A DNA stretch of 64,000 nt. Origin: Paraburkholderia sartisoli. GTDB taxonomy: Bacteria > Pseudomonadota > Gammaproteobacteria > Burkholderiales > Burkholderiaceae. The notes under the pieces were generated by a model that did no database searches, had not been told where the DNA came from, and worked only from the letters and a program-made list of their open reading frames with translations. Positions 8,486 to 17,474 of this stretch are shown piece by piece (position 1 is the first letter of the stretch; each line of letters opens with the position of its first letter). The translations under genes were made by a program, and so were the position numbers. The stretch covers positions 46,078 through 110,077 of the forward strand of contig NZ_FNRQ01000012.1 of assembly GCF_900107685.1 (NCBI RefSeq). Direction: 5' to 3'.

Positions 8486-8826
8486 GGGAATTCCCGTAAA
8501 TAAGAGCGTCAGTTATAGCATCGCTTGATGCCTTTAATTGTGCATTTACGTCCCCTAAAGAGCGCATCCCGGGCTGGCAGCCGAAATCGGACAACCCGGC
8601 TTGCAAGGGGCAGTGGCGAAATTGGCGGCTTCACACATTCCCCCGAAGTGTGCGGTACCGCACACTTCAGGAATCAAGCTGAAAGTCTCGTGGTCTATCT
8701 TTGCTCAGACATTTCGCCCCCGGCTGCCAGGCTTCGGGTATCGCATCCGCGAGCCTCGCGTCGCAGCACCAACAGGACTGGCAGGGCCACGTCCTTCCAG
8801 CAGCGTGCCAACCGGGGGACCGTGCG
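8486..8826 (+). other. Intergenic region with the vapB promoter side and a long palindrome
   Basis: A 341-bp gap between divergent vapB and the TauE/SafE gene. No gene is supported in it. It holds the 24-bp palindrome at 8645-8668 described separately. GGGGGACC before 8827 supplies the ribosome binding site for the permease gene. Confidence 0.5.
8645..8668. promoter_or_regulatory. Perfect 24-bp palindrome, candidate operator
   Basis: The half-site GAAGTGTGCGGT is followed directly by its exact reverse complement, giving a spacer-free 24-bp dyad centred on GGTACC. It lies 158 bp upstream of the TauE/SafE start and 160 bp upstream of vapB. There is no T-run, so it is more likely a protein site than a terminator. 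The cognate protein is unknown. Confidence 0.6.
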
Positions 8827-9702
8827 ATGGAGGTCGAGCCACAGCCTGAACCGGAAAGCGCCACTGGATCAGCGCTCTCGCCGGGCACGGCACTCAACTG
8901 GAGTGTCTGGCGGAGCAAGATTCAGTGGTCGATACTCCTCGTTGCCACTGCGATCTGCCTCACCTTTTCCAGCCAGAGCGGACTCAAACCGGTTGTCATC
9001 GGCGCCATTTTTCTTGCGTCTGCCGTTTCCAGCATCGCGGGATTCGCCTTCTCCGCTGTCTGCGGCGCCATGCTGTTCCATCTAGCCGGCGACCCCGTGC
9101 AGATCGTCCAGATCATGATCGTCTGCAGTATCGCCAACCAGACCGCGATGGTCTGCTCACTCAGACGAGTGATCCGCTGGCGAGAACTTGCTCCTTTCCT
9201 GATTGGCGGCGCATTCGGCCTGCCGGTTGGCATAGCGGTATTGCTGAAGCTGGATCGTCATGTTTACACCCATGTGCTCGGCGTATTTCTTGTCGCTTAT
9301 GGCTGTTACATGCTCGTCTGCAAGCCTTTGGTTATCCGTCGTCAGAACATGGCCTTCGATGTCCTTGCGGGACTTCTCGGGGGAATCACAGGGGGTGCCG
9401 CCGGGTTTCCGGGCGCATTTGTCACCATCTGGTGCGGCTTCAAGGGATGGAGCAAGGAGCGCCAGCGCGCCATGTATCAGCCGTTCATCTTGATCACACA
9501 GATAGCCGCCCTCGCAACGATCAGCCTGTTGCGCCATTCCGCCGGCAAGGTCGGGTTCGAGCCGGCGGACCTGCTCTGCATACCCGCTGCGCTTCTCGGA
9601 ACCGCTGCTGGCATGACGCTCTACAAGCGGCTGTCAGACAATCATTTCGCGCGCGCCGTGAACCTGCTCATGATCGCCTCGGGAATCAGCTACTTCGGGT
9701 AG
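8827..9702 (+). CDS. TauE/SafE family membrane permease
   Basis: 291-residue membrane protein with about eight hydrophobic segments in two halves. The GGAFGLPVGI stretch and the later GLLGGITGGAAGFPGAF stretch are the paired glycine-rich motifs typical of TauE/SafE permeases, which export sulfite, sulfoacetate or related organic anions. The substrate here is not indicated by neighbours. The ATG at 8827 follows GGGGGA; longer upstream frames lack a ribosome binding site. A CGTTTTTTT run shortly after the stop may aid termination, but a strong stem was not seen. Confidence 0.82.
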   Translation: MEVEPQPEPESATGSALSPGTALNWSVWRSKIQWSILLVATAICLTFSSQSGLKPVVIGAIFLASAVSSIAGFAFSAVCGAMLFHLAGDPVQIVQIMIVCSIANQTAMVCSLRRVIRWRELAPFLIGGAFGLPVGIAVLLKLDRHVYTHVLGVFLVAYGCYMLVCKPLVIRRQNMAFDVLAGLLGGITGGAAGFPGAFVTIWCGFKGWSKERQRAMYQPFILITQIAALATISLLRHSAGKVGFEPADLLCIPAALLGTAAGMTLYKRLSDNHFARAVNLLMIASGISYFG

Positions 9703-9835
9703 TCGAGCTTTCCGTTTTTTTAATCGCGCCGGCGTGCGCCGTCTAAGATAAATGGGCGCGCCGCGCCTTCCCGTCCGTTCCGTCCAGTCCTGCCAGGGTT
9801 TCTCCGCCCTGCGTACGTGCATGCGAGGTGATCGT

Positions 9836-12800
9836 ATGAACCGCTTGTCCAGCTCCATTGCCGCGATAGAGCCGCATTACGAGGTCGTTGTCGTCGGGTC
9901 CGGTTACGGCGGCGCCATTGCCGCGAGCCGCATGGCGCGGGCGAACCGCAAGGTGTGCCTGCTCGAGCGCGGACGTGAATTCATGGCGGGCGAGTTTCCG
10001 GCGACGCCCCTCGAAGGGATCGGGCAGGTTCAGTACAACACCGCGTTCAAACAGATCGGCTCGCCGCTCGCGCTGCTGGAGGTACACCTCAACGCCGAAG
10101 TGAACGCGGTGGTCGGCTGCGGGCTTGGCGGCACGTCGCTCATCAATGCGAACGTCGCGCTGCACCCCGACCCGCGTCTGTGGGACGATCCGCGCTGGCC
10201 CGTCGCGGTGCGCAACGACAAGGACGGTCTCGACAAGGGGTACGCCCGTGCCGTCGCCATGCTGAGCCCGTCGCCGGTGCCGCCGGACTATCCGCGTCTG
10301 CCGAAACTCGATGCGCTCGAACTGTCGGCGAAGGCGCTCGGCATGGAAAACCGCTTTTACCGGCCGCCGGTCACCGTCACGTTCACGACCGGACCCAACG
10401 CGGCCGGCGTGCATCAGGAGCGATGCATCGGCTGTGGCGACTGCAATTCCGGCTGCAATCACGAAGCAAAGAATTCGACGCACATGAACTATCTGCCCGA
10501 TGCCGTCGCGCACGGCGCGCAGATCTTCACGGGCGCGGCCGTGCATTCCGTCGTGCGCGATGCCGCCACGCAGAAATGGAGGGTGCGCTACCAGGTGGTC
10601 GACGTCGGCCGGGAAATCTACGACGCACCCGATCTCTTCGTGCTCGCCGATCACGTGATCCTGTCGGCCGGCACGATCGGCTCAAGCGCGATTCTGTTGC
10701 GCTCGAAGCAGGCGGGGCTCAACGTGTCGCCGCAACTCGGTCATCATTTCACCGGCAATGGCGACGTCCTCGCGTTCGCGTTCAACACCGACACGGAAAT
10801 CAACGGCGTCGGCTGGGGCACGCACAAGCCGGGCGACATCCCGCCGGTGGGCCCGACGATCTGCGGCATCATCGATCATCGCGACACGCCCAACGTGAAG
10901 GATGGCTTCGTGATCGAGGAAGGATCGCTCGCGGCGCCGATCGGCGGCATGATGATGGGCGTGCTCGGCGTCACGGCGCCGGCCGCTGGCGTGGACGTGC
11001 CGGATCTGCCCGGCGAAGGCCCGCTCGACAGCGAGGCGCGCATTATCGAAAGTGTGCTGCGCGGGCCCTATCACGGCGCGATGCGCAACACGCAGACGTA
11101 TCTCGTGATGGCCCACGACGACGAAAGCGGCGAGATTTCGGTCGAAGACGGCCGGCCGCGCATCAGCTGGCCGAACGCGGGCAAGCAGCCGATCTACGCG
11201 ACCGTCGAAAAATCGCTCGAAGGCGCGACCGTCGCGCTGGGTGGCGAATATGTGCGCAACCCGATCTCGCTCGACGCGTTCAAGGACCGGCTCGTCACCG
11301 TGCATCCGCTCGGCGGATGCAGCATGGCCGAGGATGCCGCGAACGGCGTCGTCGATCAGGCCGGCCGCGTGTTCAGCGGCGCGGCGGGCAACGCGGTACA
11401 CGACGGGCTCTACGTGATGGATGGCGCCGTGATGCCGATGTCGCTCGGCGTCAATCCACTGCTGACGATTTCCGCGCTGGCCGAGCGCAACTGCGCGCAG
11501 CTGGCCGCGTCACAGGGCTGGAACATCGACTATGAATCGGCGGGCACATCCGCGCCGCCGCCGCAACCAAAGGTCGGCATCCGCTTCACCGAAACGATGA
11601 TCGGCGACTACACGCCCACTGGCGCGAAGGATGCCATCAAGATGCAGTTCACGGCGACCATCAAGTCGGACGATCTCGACGACATGATGAAGAATCCGCA
11701 GCATCAGGCGGGCATGGCCGGCACGATGACGTGCGCTGCATTGTCGGCGCAACCGCTCACGATCAGCGAGGGACGCTTCAACCTCTTCGTCGTCGACAAG
11801 GACAATGTCGACCGGCGCGACATGAATTACCGGATGACGCTCGAATCCGTCGAAGGCAAAACGTACTACTTCTTCGGCCAGAAAATCATCACGCACACGT
11901 CGCTGCTCGAACTGTGGACGCAGACCAACACACTCTACGGCCAGATGCGCGAATCGTCCGACGAAGACGCGCCCGTGACCGGAACGGCGACACTCATCAT
12001 CACGTTCGAAAATTTCCTGAAGCAGTCGCGCACCTACGACATCACCAACGCACCCGACGCCGAAACGCGGCTCGCATGGGCGGTGAAGTTCGGCAAGTTC
12101 TTCAGCGGCGTGCTGTTCAACGAATATGGCGGCGTCGCGGCGCCGTTGCAGTATTTCGACCCTGACGCCACGCCGCGCGTGAAGCGGGCCTTGCGCGCGC
12201 CGGTGCCGCAGGTTTCGTTCTTCAACACCGAAGACGGCAAGACGCTGCGGCTCACGCGCTTTCACGGCGGCAACAAGGGACCCGTGCTGCTGGTTCACGG
12301 TTCCGGCGTGTCGAGCCGCATCTATTCGACGGACCTCATCGATACCAATCTCGTCGAGTTCCTGTGCGCCACGCAGCACGACGTCTGGCTCGTCGATCTG
12401 CGCGTGAGCATCGAGCTGCCGAGTGCGCCCGACCCGACGACCGCCGACGCCGTCGCGCGCTACGATATTCCTGCAGCCGTCGCGAAAGTGCGCGAGCTGT
12501 CGGGCGCGGACAGCATCCAGATCTTCGCGCACTGCTTTGGCGCCGTGGCCTGCACGATGTCGCTGCTTTCGGGATTGAAGGGCGTGCGCTCCGTGGTGCT
12601 CTCGCAGGTCTCCGCGCATCTCGTGCCACCGCTGCCCGCGCGAATCAAGGCGGGCCTGCACCTGCCCGACATGCTCAAGCGCATCGGTATCAAGGACATG
12701 ACCGCGTACACGCAACGCGACACGTGGCCGAAGAATCTGGTCGACGACGCGCTGAAGTTCTATCCGGTGGAAGACGATGAAGAGTGTACGAACGCGGTGT

Positions 12801-13207
12801 GCCATCGCGCGACGTTCCTGTATGGGCTGCTTTACGAACACGCGCAACTCGACGATCTGCTGCATTCGAACCTGCAGGAACTGTTCGGCGTACACGACGT
12901 GGAACTCTTCGACCAGCTGGCCGGAATGATCCGCAAGGGACATCTCGTCAGCGCCGATGGCGACGATATCTACATGCCGAATATCGCCGGCATGAATCTG
13001 CCGGTCGCGTTCATCCATGGCTCGGAAAACCGCGTTTATCTGCCTGAGAGCACGGAGAAAACGTACAACCTGCTGGTCGAGCGGTTCGGGCCGGATAACT
13101 TCGAGCGCCACATCATCAACGGATACGGGCACATCGACTGCATATTCGGCAAGCGGGCCGCGATCGATGTCTATCCGGTGATTGCAAGGCATCTGCTCGC
13201 GCATTGA
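9836..13207 (+). CDS. GMC-type oxidoreductase fused to an alpha/beta hydrolase
   Basis: 1123-residue fusion. Residues 1-560 form a GMC/cholesterol-oxidase-like flavoprotein: FAD site VVVGSGYGGA (from residue 17), the HPLGGCSM motif and a final GVNPLLTISALAER. It contains Cys197, Cys200, Cys203 and Cys207 spaced CxxCxxCxxxC, the pattern of a [4Fe-4S] site. A middle region (about 575-790) is of unknown fold. The C-terminal third is an alpha/beta hydrolase with nucleophile elbow AHCFGA, where Cys900 replaces the usual Ser, as in PHA synthases, and a GYGHIDC segment carrying the likely catalytic His. GAGGTG precedes the ATG. Likely substrate, by family, is a sterol or hydrophobic alcohol whose product is passed to the hydrolase; this is inference. 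Confidence 0.85.
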   Translation: MNRLSSSIAAIEPHYEVVVVGSGYGGAIAASRMARANRKVCLLERGREFMAGEFPATPLEGIGQVQYNTAFKQIGSPLALLEVHLNAEVNAVVGCGLGGTSLINANVALHPDPRLWDDPRWPVAVRNDKDGLDKGYARAVAMLSPSPVPPDYPRLPKLDALELSAKALGMENRFYRPPVTVTFTTGPNAAGVHQERCIGCGDCNSGCNHEAKNSTHMNYLPDAVAHGAQIFTGAAVHSVVRDAATQKWRVRYQVVDVGREIYDAPDLFVLADHVILSAGTIGSSAILLRSKQAGLNVSPQLGHHFTGNGDVLAFAFNTDTEINGVGWGTHKPGDIPPVGPTICGIIDHRDTPNVKDGFVIEEGSLAAPIGGMMMGVLGVTAPAAGVDVPDLPGEGPLDSEARIIESVLRGPYHGAMRNTQTYLVMAHDDESGEISVEDGRPRISWPNAGKQPIYATVEKSLEGATVALGGEYVRNPISLDAFKDRLVTVHPLGGCSMAEDAANGVVDQAGRVFSGAAGNAVHDGLYVMDGAVMPMSLGVNPLLTISALAERNCAQLAASQGWNIDYESAGTSAPPPQPKVGIRFTETMIGDYTPTGAKDAIKMQFTATIKSDDLDDMMKNPQHQAGMAGTMTCAALSAQPLTISEGRFNLFVVDKDNVDRRDMNYRMTLESVEGKTYYFFGQKIITHTSLLELWTQTNTLYGQMRESSDEDAPVTGTATLIITFENFLKQSRTYDITNAPDAETRLAWAVKFGKFFSGVLFNEYGGVAAPLQYFDPDATPRVKRALRAPVPQVSFFNTEDGKTLRLTRFHGGNKGPVLLVHGSGVSSRIYSTDLIDTNLVEFLCATQHDVWLVDLRVSIELPSAPDPTTADAVARYDIPAAVAKVRELSGADSIQIFAHCFGAVACTMSLLSGLKGVRSVVLSQVSAHLVPPLPARIKAGLHLPDMLKRIGIKDMTAYTQRDTWPKNLVDDALKFYPVEDDEECTNAVCHRATFLYGLLYEHAQLDDLLHSNLQELFGVHDVELFDQLAGMIRKGHLVSADGDDIYMPNIAGMNLPVAFIHGSENRVYLPESTEKTYNLLVERFGPDNFERHIINGYGHIDCIFGKRAAIDVYPVIARHLLAH

Positions 13208-13240
13208 ATGAAGTGTTCAATGCGCGAGCGGCGCTCGCGT

Positions 13241-14644
13241 CTAAAGCAGTTTGCCCGGATTCAGGATGCCGTTCGGGTCGAGTGCATGCTTGATCGCGCG
13301 CATCGCCGCAAGCTCCTCTGGCGAGCGCGAGATCGGCAGAAACTCGCGCTTGAGAAGCCCGACGCCATGTTCCGCCGACACCGAGCCGTTCAGCGGCCCC
13401 AGCATCTCGTAGACGAACGCGTAGATCGCATGATGTCCGACGCCCGGCACCGAATGACCGTCGACGGTTACATGCAGGTTCGAATCGCCGATATGGCCAA
13501 AGAAATATGAACGGTTGCCCGGCCACTTTTGATCGAGCGCGGCACGACACCGGTCGACAAAGCGGCCGATCTCGCCAATCGAAAGGCTCACGTCGAAATT
13601 CACCGGATCGAGCTTCGATGGAAACTCCGCCGTGCATTCGCGGATCGCCCACAACGCGCGCGCGTCGGCGACCGATTGCGCGATCACCGCGTCGCGGATC
13701 GCACGCGATTCCAGCGCATCGCCAAGCGCGGATGCGAAGCGCTCGCCGTCGTCGGCGGCATCGAAACTTGCGTGTTCGATCAGCGCGTAAAGCGGATGGG
13801 GCTGCGCAAACGGCGAACGCGCTTCGGCGGTAAGCGCGACGCCAAAGTCGAAGAAGTCCGGCCACATGATTTCGAACGCACCGATATCGTTACCGAATCG
13901 CTTCGACAGACGGCGCAGCAGGTCGACCGCCGCATCGTAGCCATCGAGCGCGACGAGCGCCGTATGACGCGACGCACGCGGCGGATGCAGCTTCAGCACC
14001 GCGCGCGTGATGATGCCAAGCGTGCCCTCCGAGCCGATGAAAAGATGCTTGAGGTCGTAGCCCGTGTTGTTCTTGACCATCCGGCTCATCGATGTCAGCA
14101 CCGCGCCGGTTGCCAGCACGGCTTCGAGCCCCAGCACCTGCTCGCGCGCGGTGCCCGACTGGATCACGCGATTGCCGCCTGCGTTCGTCGCGAGGTTGCC
14201 GCCGATCTGGCATGAACCGCGCGCGCCGAGATCGAGCGTCAGCTCGAAACCCGCCTGCCCCGCGGCATCCTGCGCGACCTGCAACGTAGTGCCGGCGCAT
14301 ACGGACATCGTCGCCGAGGCGACGTCGATGTCCTCGACGCCGCTCATGCGATCGAGCGAGATCGCGATATCGGTTGCTCGGGGAATCGCGCCGCCCGCCA
14401 GTCCCGTCATGCCCCCTTGCGGCACGACGCCTTGATGCGCGTCGTTGCAGATCATCAGCGCGCGCGCCACCTGCTGCGTCGTGCGCGGCAACAGCAGCGC
14501 GGCGGGACGCATCGGCGCGTGGCGCGTGTAGTCGGTCATCGACCGCTCGCCGATTTCGTCGCCGGTGCGCACCGCGTCGTCGCCGATTGCCTCGCGCAGT
14601 GCGTTGAGCGTTGCCGCCAGCGCCGCGCCGTGTTCCATCGTCAT
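13241..14644 (-). CDS. FAD-binding oxidoreductase of the D-lactate/D-2-hydroxyacid dehydrogenase type
   Basis: 467 residues. The N-terminal FAD_binding_4 half contains PQGGMTGLAGG and the ACQ-type FAD segment; the C-terminal half contains GHIGDSNLHV and SAEHGVGLLKRE, typical of GlcD, D-lactate and D-2-hydroxyglutarate dehydrogenases. Expected reaction: oxidation of a D-2-hydroxyacid to the 2-oxoacid with electrons passed to an acceptor protein or quinone. Its ATG overlaps the stop of the oxygenase gene by 4 bp, so the two are translationally coupled and likely act in one pathway. It ends 33 bp from the convergent GMC-fusion gene. Confidence 0.85.
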   Translation of the reverse strand: MTMEHGAALAATLNALREAIGDDAVRTGDEIGERSMTDYTRHAPMRPAALLLPRTTQQVARALMICNDAHQGVVPQGGMTGLAGGAIPRATDIAISLDRMSGVEDIDVASATMSVCAGTTLQVAQDAAGQAGFELTLDLGARGSCQIGGNLATNAGGNRVIQSGTAREQVLGLEAVLATGAVLTSMSRMVKNNTGYDLKHLFIGSEGTLGIITRAVLKLHPPRASRHTALVALDGYDAAVDLLRRLSKRFGNDIGAFEIMWPDFFDFGVALTAEARSPFAQPHPLYALIEHASFDAADDGERFASALGDALESRAIRDAVIAQSVADARALWAIRECTAEFPSKLDPVNFDVSLSIGEIGRFVDRCRAALDQKWPGNRSYFFGHIGDSNLHVTVDGHSVPGVGHHAIYAFVYEMLGPLNGSVSAEHGVGLLKREFLPISRSPEELAAMRAIKHALDPNGILNPGKLL

Positions 14645-15627
14645 GCCGTTGTTCCCTGGGTTGCGTGTTTTTTCCGGTAGCCCATCGAATCGTTGATGCG
14701 CCCAAGGATGTAATCGCCGGCCGCGACGGGTTCATAACGCCGTTCCGCTTCGCTCACACCCAGATCGCGCGGATCGACCCGCGCGTCATAGGTCGGATCA
14801 TAGAACGTCGCGATCGAATAGCGCTCGCGACCCGACGCGTTGATCACGCGATGCAGCGTCGAGCGAAAGCGGTCGTTGGTCCAGCGCGCGAGCAGGTCGC
14901 CGACATTGACGACGAAGCTGCCCGGAACCGGCGGCGCATCGACCCAGGTGTCGTTCGCGATTTCGCGCACCTGCAGGCCGCCCACCTGATCCTGCCACAA
15001 CAGCGTGATGCAACCGTAGTCGGTGTGCGGGGCAACTCCGAACTGGTCGGCGTCGGACTGCGGCGGCTGCGGTGGGTAGTACACCATCTGCGTGCGCTGC
15101 ATCCGCTTCGTATAGCGCGACGCAAAAAAATCCTCGTCGATCCCGAGACCGGCCGCCACCGCGCGCAGCAGGTCGGCGCCGCATGGGGCCACCGCCTCGT
15201 AATAGCCGTACAGCGCGGGACGCAGTTCGGGCATGAAGTCCGGCCAGTTGTTCGGGCCGCGCAACGCCTGGCCCGCGCGCACATCGGGATCGTCCTCCGG
15301 CAACTCCAGCCCGACGCTGAAAAACTCCTTGTAGTCAGGCCGTTTCGCCTGATACATCGTGGCGTCGCCGAGCGCATTGAAACCACGATGACGCTGGTTC
15401 ACCGCGGCACGCCGCTTCGTTTCGACGGGAAACGCGAAGAACGTGCGCGCGGCGTGTTCCGCTGCATCGATCGCCGACTGCGGCACACCGTGATTCACGA
15501 CGTAGAAGAAGCCGATCGTCGTGCAGGCGTCGTAAATCTCGCGGCCCACGCGCGCGAGCGCCTGCGGATTCTCACCGCCGTGCAGGCCAGCAAGGTCGAT
15601 GATCGGAATGCGGGTGACAGGTGGCAT
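14641..15627 (-). CDS. Isopenicillin-N-synthase-family Fe(II) oxygenase
   Basis: 328-residue non-haem iron oxygenase. The DIOX_N-like N-terminus (PIIDLAGL, then GFFYVVNHGVP) is followed by the 2OG-Fe(II) core with iron ligands His201, Asp203 and His259 and the RxS pair Arg269/Ser271 that normally holds 2-oxoglutarate. The start at 15627 has CACGGAGCG upstream; the frame stays open further upstream but runs into the divergent promoter. First gene of a two-gene operon with the FAD dehydrogenase. The promoter overlaps a HutC-type site, so it is probably repressed by one or both nearby GntR regulators. Substrate unknown; the importers nearby suggest an amino-acid-like compound. Confidence 0.88.
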   Translation of the reverse strand: MPPVTRIPIIDLAGLHGGENPQALARVGREIYDACTTIGFFYVVNHGVPQSAIDAAEHAARTFFAFPVETKRRAAVNQRHRGFNALGDATMYQAKRPDYKEFFSVGLELPEDDPDVRAGQALRGPNNWPDFMPELRPALYGYYEAVAPCGADLLRAVAAGLGIDEDFFASRYTKRMQRTQMVYYPPQPPQSDADQFGVAPHTDYGCITLLWQDQVGGLQVREIANDTWVDAPPVPGSFVVNVGDLLARWTNDRFRSTLHRVINASGRERYSIATFYDPTYDARVDPRDLGVSEAERRYEPVAAGDYILGRINDSMGYRKKHATQGTTA

Positions 15628-15700
15628 CGCAACGCTCCGTGCAGGTCCTGCGCGCATGGGCCTCACGCACAGGCGGGAAAAGACATCGTGGCTCCATCGT

Positions 15701-15729
15701 TGTATATACCGCCAAAAGCGTCTTCGCAA
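15701..15729 (-). promoter_or_regulatory. Promoter with overlapping HutC-type operator, for the oxygenase operon
   Basis: On the minus strand TTGCGA (15724-15729), a 17-nt spacer and TATACA (15701-15706) form a sigma70-like promoter. The -10 region is embedded in GTATATAC (15702-15709), which matches the HutC-subfamily consensus GTxTAxAC; the wider GTATATACCGC is repeated in inverted orientation at 15810-15820. A bound repressor would cover the -10 element. Confidence 0.65.
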
Positions 15730-15809
15730 GGTGCCGTGCAACGCCGGGCAGCACCCAATGATCAGACAGCTGACGTCAACATGCGCTTTATTTTTTTCGC
15801 GCCAAAACT

Positions 15810-15820
15810 GCGGTATATAC
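15810..15820 (+). promoter_or_regulatory. HutC-type operator for the importer operon
   Basis: GCGGTATATAC is the exact inverted copy of 15702-15712 and contains GTATATAC. It lies 64 bp before the substrate-binding-protein start. TATACT at 15816-15821 could be the -10 element, although the matching -35 is poor (a T-rich stretch). The symmetric placement suggests one site for each divergent operon. Confidence 0.62.
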
Positions 15821-15883
15821 TGCCTCGAATGGCTCGCGTCGACCCTCATTCGCGCGACACCGCTTTGCCCACTGGAGAATCTC

Positions 15884-16714
15884 ATGAGCATCCTTGCAGG
15901 CTGGAAGTGTCGTCTGATGGCGTTGACGTTGTGTGCCGCGAGCGTCGGCAGCGCGTATGCGGACGATCAACTCGCGAAAGTGAAGAAGGCCGGCGAACTC
16001 GTCGTCGGCACGGAAATGCAGTTCGCGCCGTTCGATTTTCTCGAGAACGGCCAGCAGGCAGGCTTCAACAAAGACCTGTTCGCGGAAGTCGGCAAGGAAC
16101 TCGGCGTGAAGGTCCGCTTCATCGACCTGCCGTGGCCGAGCGTGCTGCCTGGCCTCGAAGCCGGCAAGTTCGACATGGTCGGCGGCCCGCTGACGGTGAC
16201 GAAGGCGCGCATGGAACGCTACACGTATACCCTGCCCATCGCTGACGCCACCGACGCGCTCCTCAAGCGCGCGAACGACACGGGCCTCAAGCAGTCGTCC
16301 GATATCGCCGGCAAGACCGTCGGCGCGGGCAAGGGCTCGGCGCAGCTCGACCAGCTGAAGGCCTATGTGGCAACGCTGCCCAAGCCGCCTGAAATCCGCG
16401 AATACGTCGACAACAACCAGGCTTACGCCGATCTCGCCGCCGGCCGTATCGCGGCGGTCGCGAACTCGATGACGAACATCGCGTACGTCGCGAAGCAGCG
16501 TCCGGAAGCGTTCGCCGTCGTGATGCCGCCGTTCGGCGCGAAGGTGTACTTCGCGTATTGCCTGCGCAAGGATGCCGACAGCAAGTCGCTCGCCGATGCG
16601 TTCAACGCGGCGCTCGTGAAGATGCACGGCGACGGCCGTCTCACCGCGCTGCAGAAGAAGTGGTTCGGCGTCGCCATGGATGCGCCGACCACGATGCCCA
16701 CGCCGAACTACTGA
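15884..16714 (+). CDS. Polar-amino-acid ABC importer, periplasmic substrate-binding protein (system 1)
   Basis: 276-residue family-3 solute-binding protein. A signal peptide ends near residue 26 (SAYA, then DDQLAKVKKAG). LVVGTEMQFAPFDFLENG is the usual first strand with the ligand-contacting aromatic region, and VGAGKGSAQLDQL marks the second lobe. TGGAGAATCTC precedes the ATG. It heads the operon substrate-binding protein, permease, permease, ATPase, HutC regulator (15884-19809), divergent from the oxygenase/dehydrogenase pair. The ligand cannot be read but should be an amino acid or close derivative. Confidence 0.9.
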   Translation: MSILAGWKCRLMALTLCAASVGSAYADDQLAKVKKAGELVVGTEMQFAPFDFLENGQQAGFNKDLFAEVGKELGVKVRFIDLPWPSVLPGLEAGKFDMVGGPLTVTKARMERYTYTLPIADATDALLKRANDTGLKQSSDIAGKTVGAGKGSAQLDQLKAYVATLPKPPEIREYVDNNQAYADLAAGRIAAVANSMTNIAYVAKQRPEAFAVVMPPFGAKVYFAYCLRKDADSKSLADAFNAALVKMHGDGRLTALQKKWFGVAMDAPTTMPTPNY

Positions 16715-16813
16715 TGCGCTGATGCAATGCGCGGTGCGTGTCCAGCTTGAGCCGCTTGAGCCACTTGAGCGGCACGGCACGCATCGCGCAAACCGACTTC
16801 GCCTGCAGGTGCC

Positions 16814-17464
16814 ATGTTCAGCCCAACCGTCTTCGCACAGGGCCTGCCGCTGCTGCTTCATGCGGCGCTCGCCACCGTCGGCATCTCGCTGACCGGACTT
16901 CTGATCGGCTTCTTTGTCGCCGTGGGCGTGTGCTCGGCGCGGCTCTCCGCGCATCGCGCCGCACGCATGGTCGGCGGCGCCTACGTGTTTTTCTTTCGCG
17001 GCGTCCCGATGCTGGTGCAGTTGCTGCTCGTCTATTACCTGCTGCCGTTCGTGGGTATCAACGTGTCGCCGCTCGTCGCCGCGATCAGCACAGTCTCGCT
17101 CTGTTCGGCCTCGTATATCGCGGAGATCCTGCGCGGCGGCTTTCTCAGCATTCCGCCCGGACAGATCGAAGCCGCGCGCATGCTCGGCCTGTCGCCGCTC
17201 GACATGCTGCGGCGTATTCAGGTACCGCAGGCGTTCCGCCTGACGCTGCCTTCGCTCGTGAATGAAATGGTGCTGCTCATCAAGGCGTCTTCGCTGATCT
17301 CGGTGGTCGGCGTCGCCGAAATCACGCGCACGGCGCAGAATATCGCCGCCAGCACGTACCGGCCGCTCGAAGCGTACGTCGCCGCGGGGCTCATCTACTT
17401 CGTGATCTGCGGTGTACTGTCGCTCGTCGCGCACGCCGCCGAACACCGTTTGCAGAACGCCTGA
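16814..17464 (+). CDS. Polar-amino-acid ABC importer, permease A (system 1)
   Basis: 216-residue HisMQ-type permease with about five membrane helices. The cytoplasmic EAA loop is EAARMLGLSPLDMLRRIQVPQAF, shown here as its key parts EAARMLGLSP and IQVPQAF, which contacts the ATPase. FFFRGVPMLVQLLLVYY is the conserved segment after helix 2. It follows the binding-protein gene after about 100 bp and precedes the second permease by 10 bp. It should pair with the 17475-18137 product as a heterodimer. Confidence 0.9.
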   Translation: MFSPTVFAQGLPLLLHAALATVGISLTGLLIGFFVAVGVCSARLSAHRAARMVGGAYVFFFRGVPMLVQLLLVYYLLPFVGINVSPLVAAISTVSLCSASYIAEILRGGFLSIPPGQIEAARMLGLSPLDMLRRIQVPQAFRLTLPSLVNEMVLLIKASSLISVVGVAEITRTAQNIAASTYRPLEAYVAAGLIYFVICGVLSLVAHAAEHRLQNA

Positions 17465-17474
17465 GGCCATCGCG

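Noticed and set aside
8645..8668. Palindrome as an insertion-sequence end or terminator
   Set aside because: No transposase, target duplication or T-run is nearby; it is reported only as a candidate protein site.
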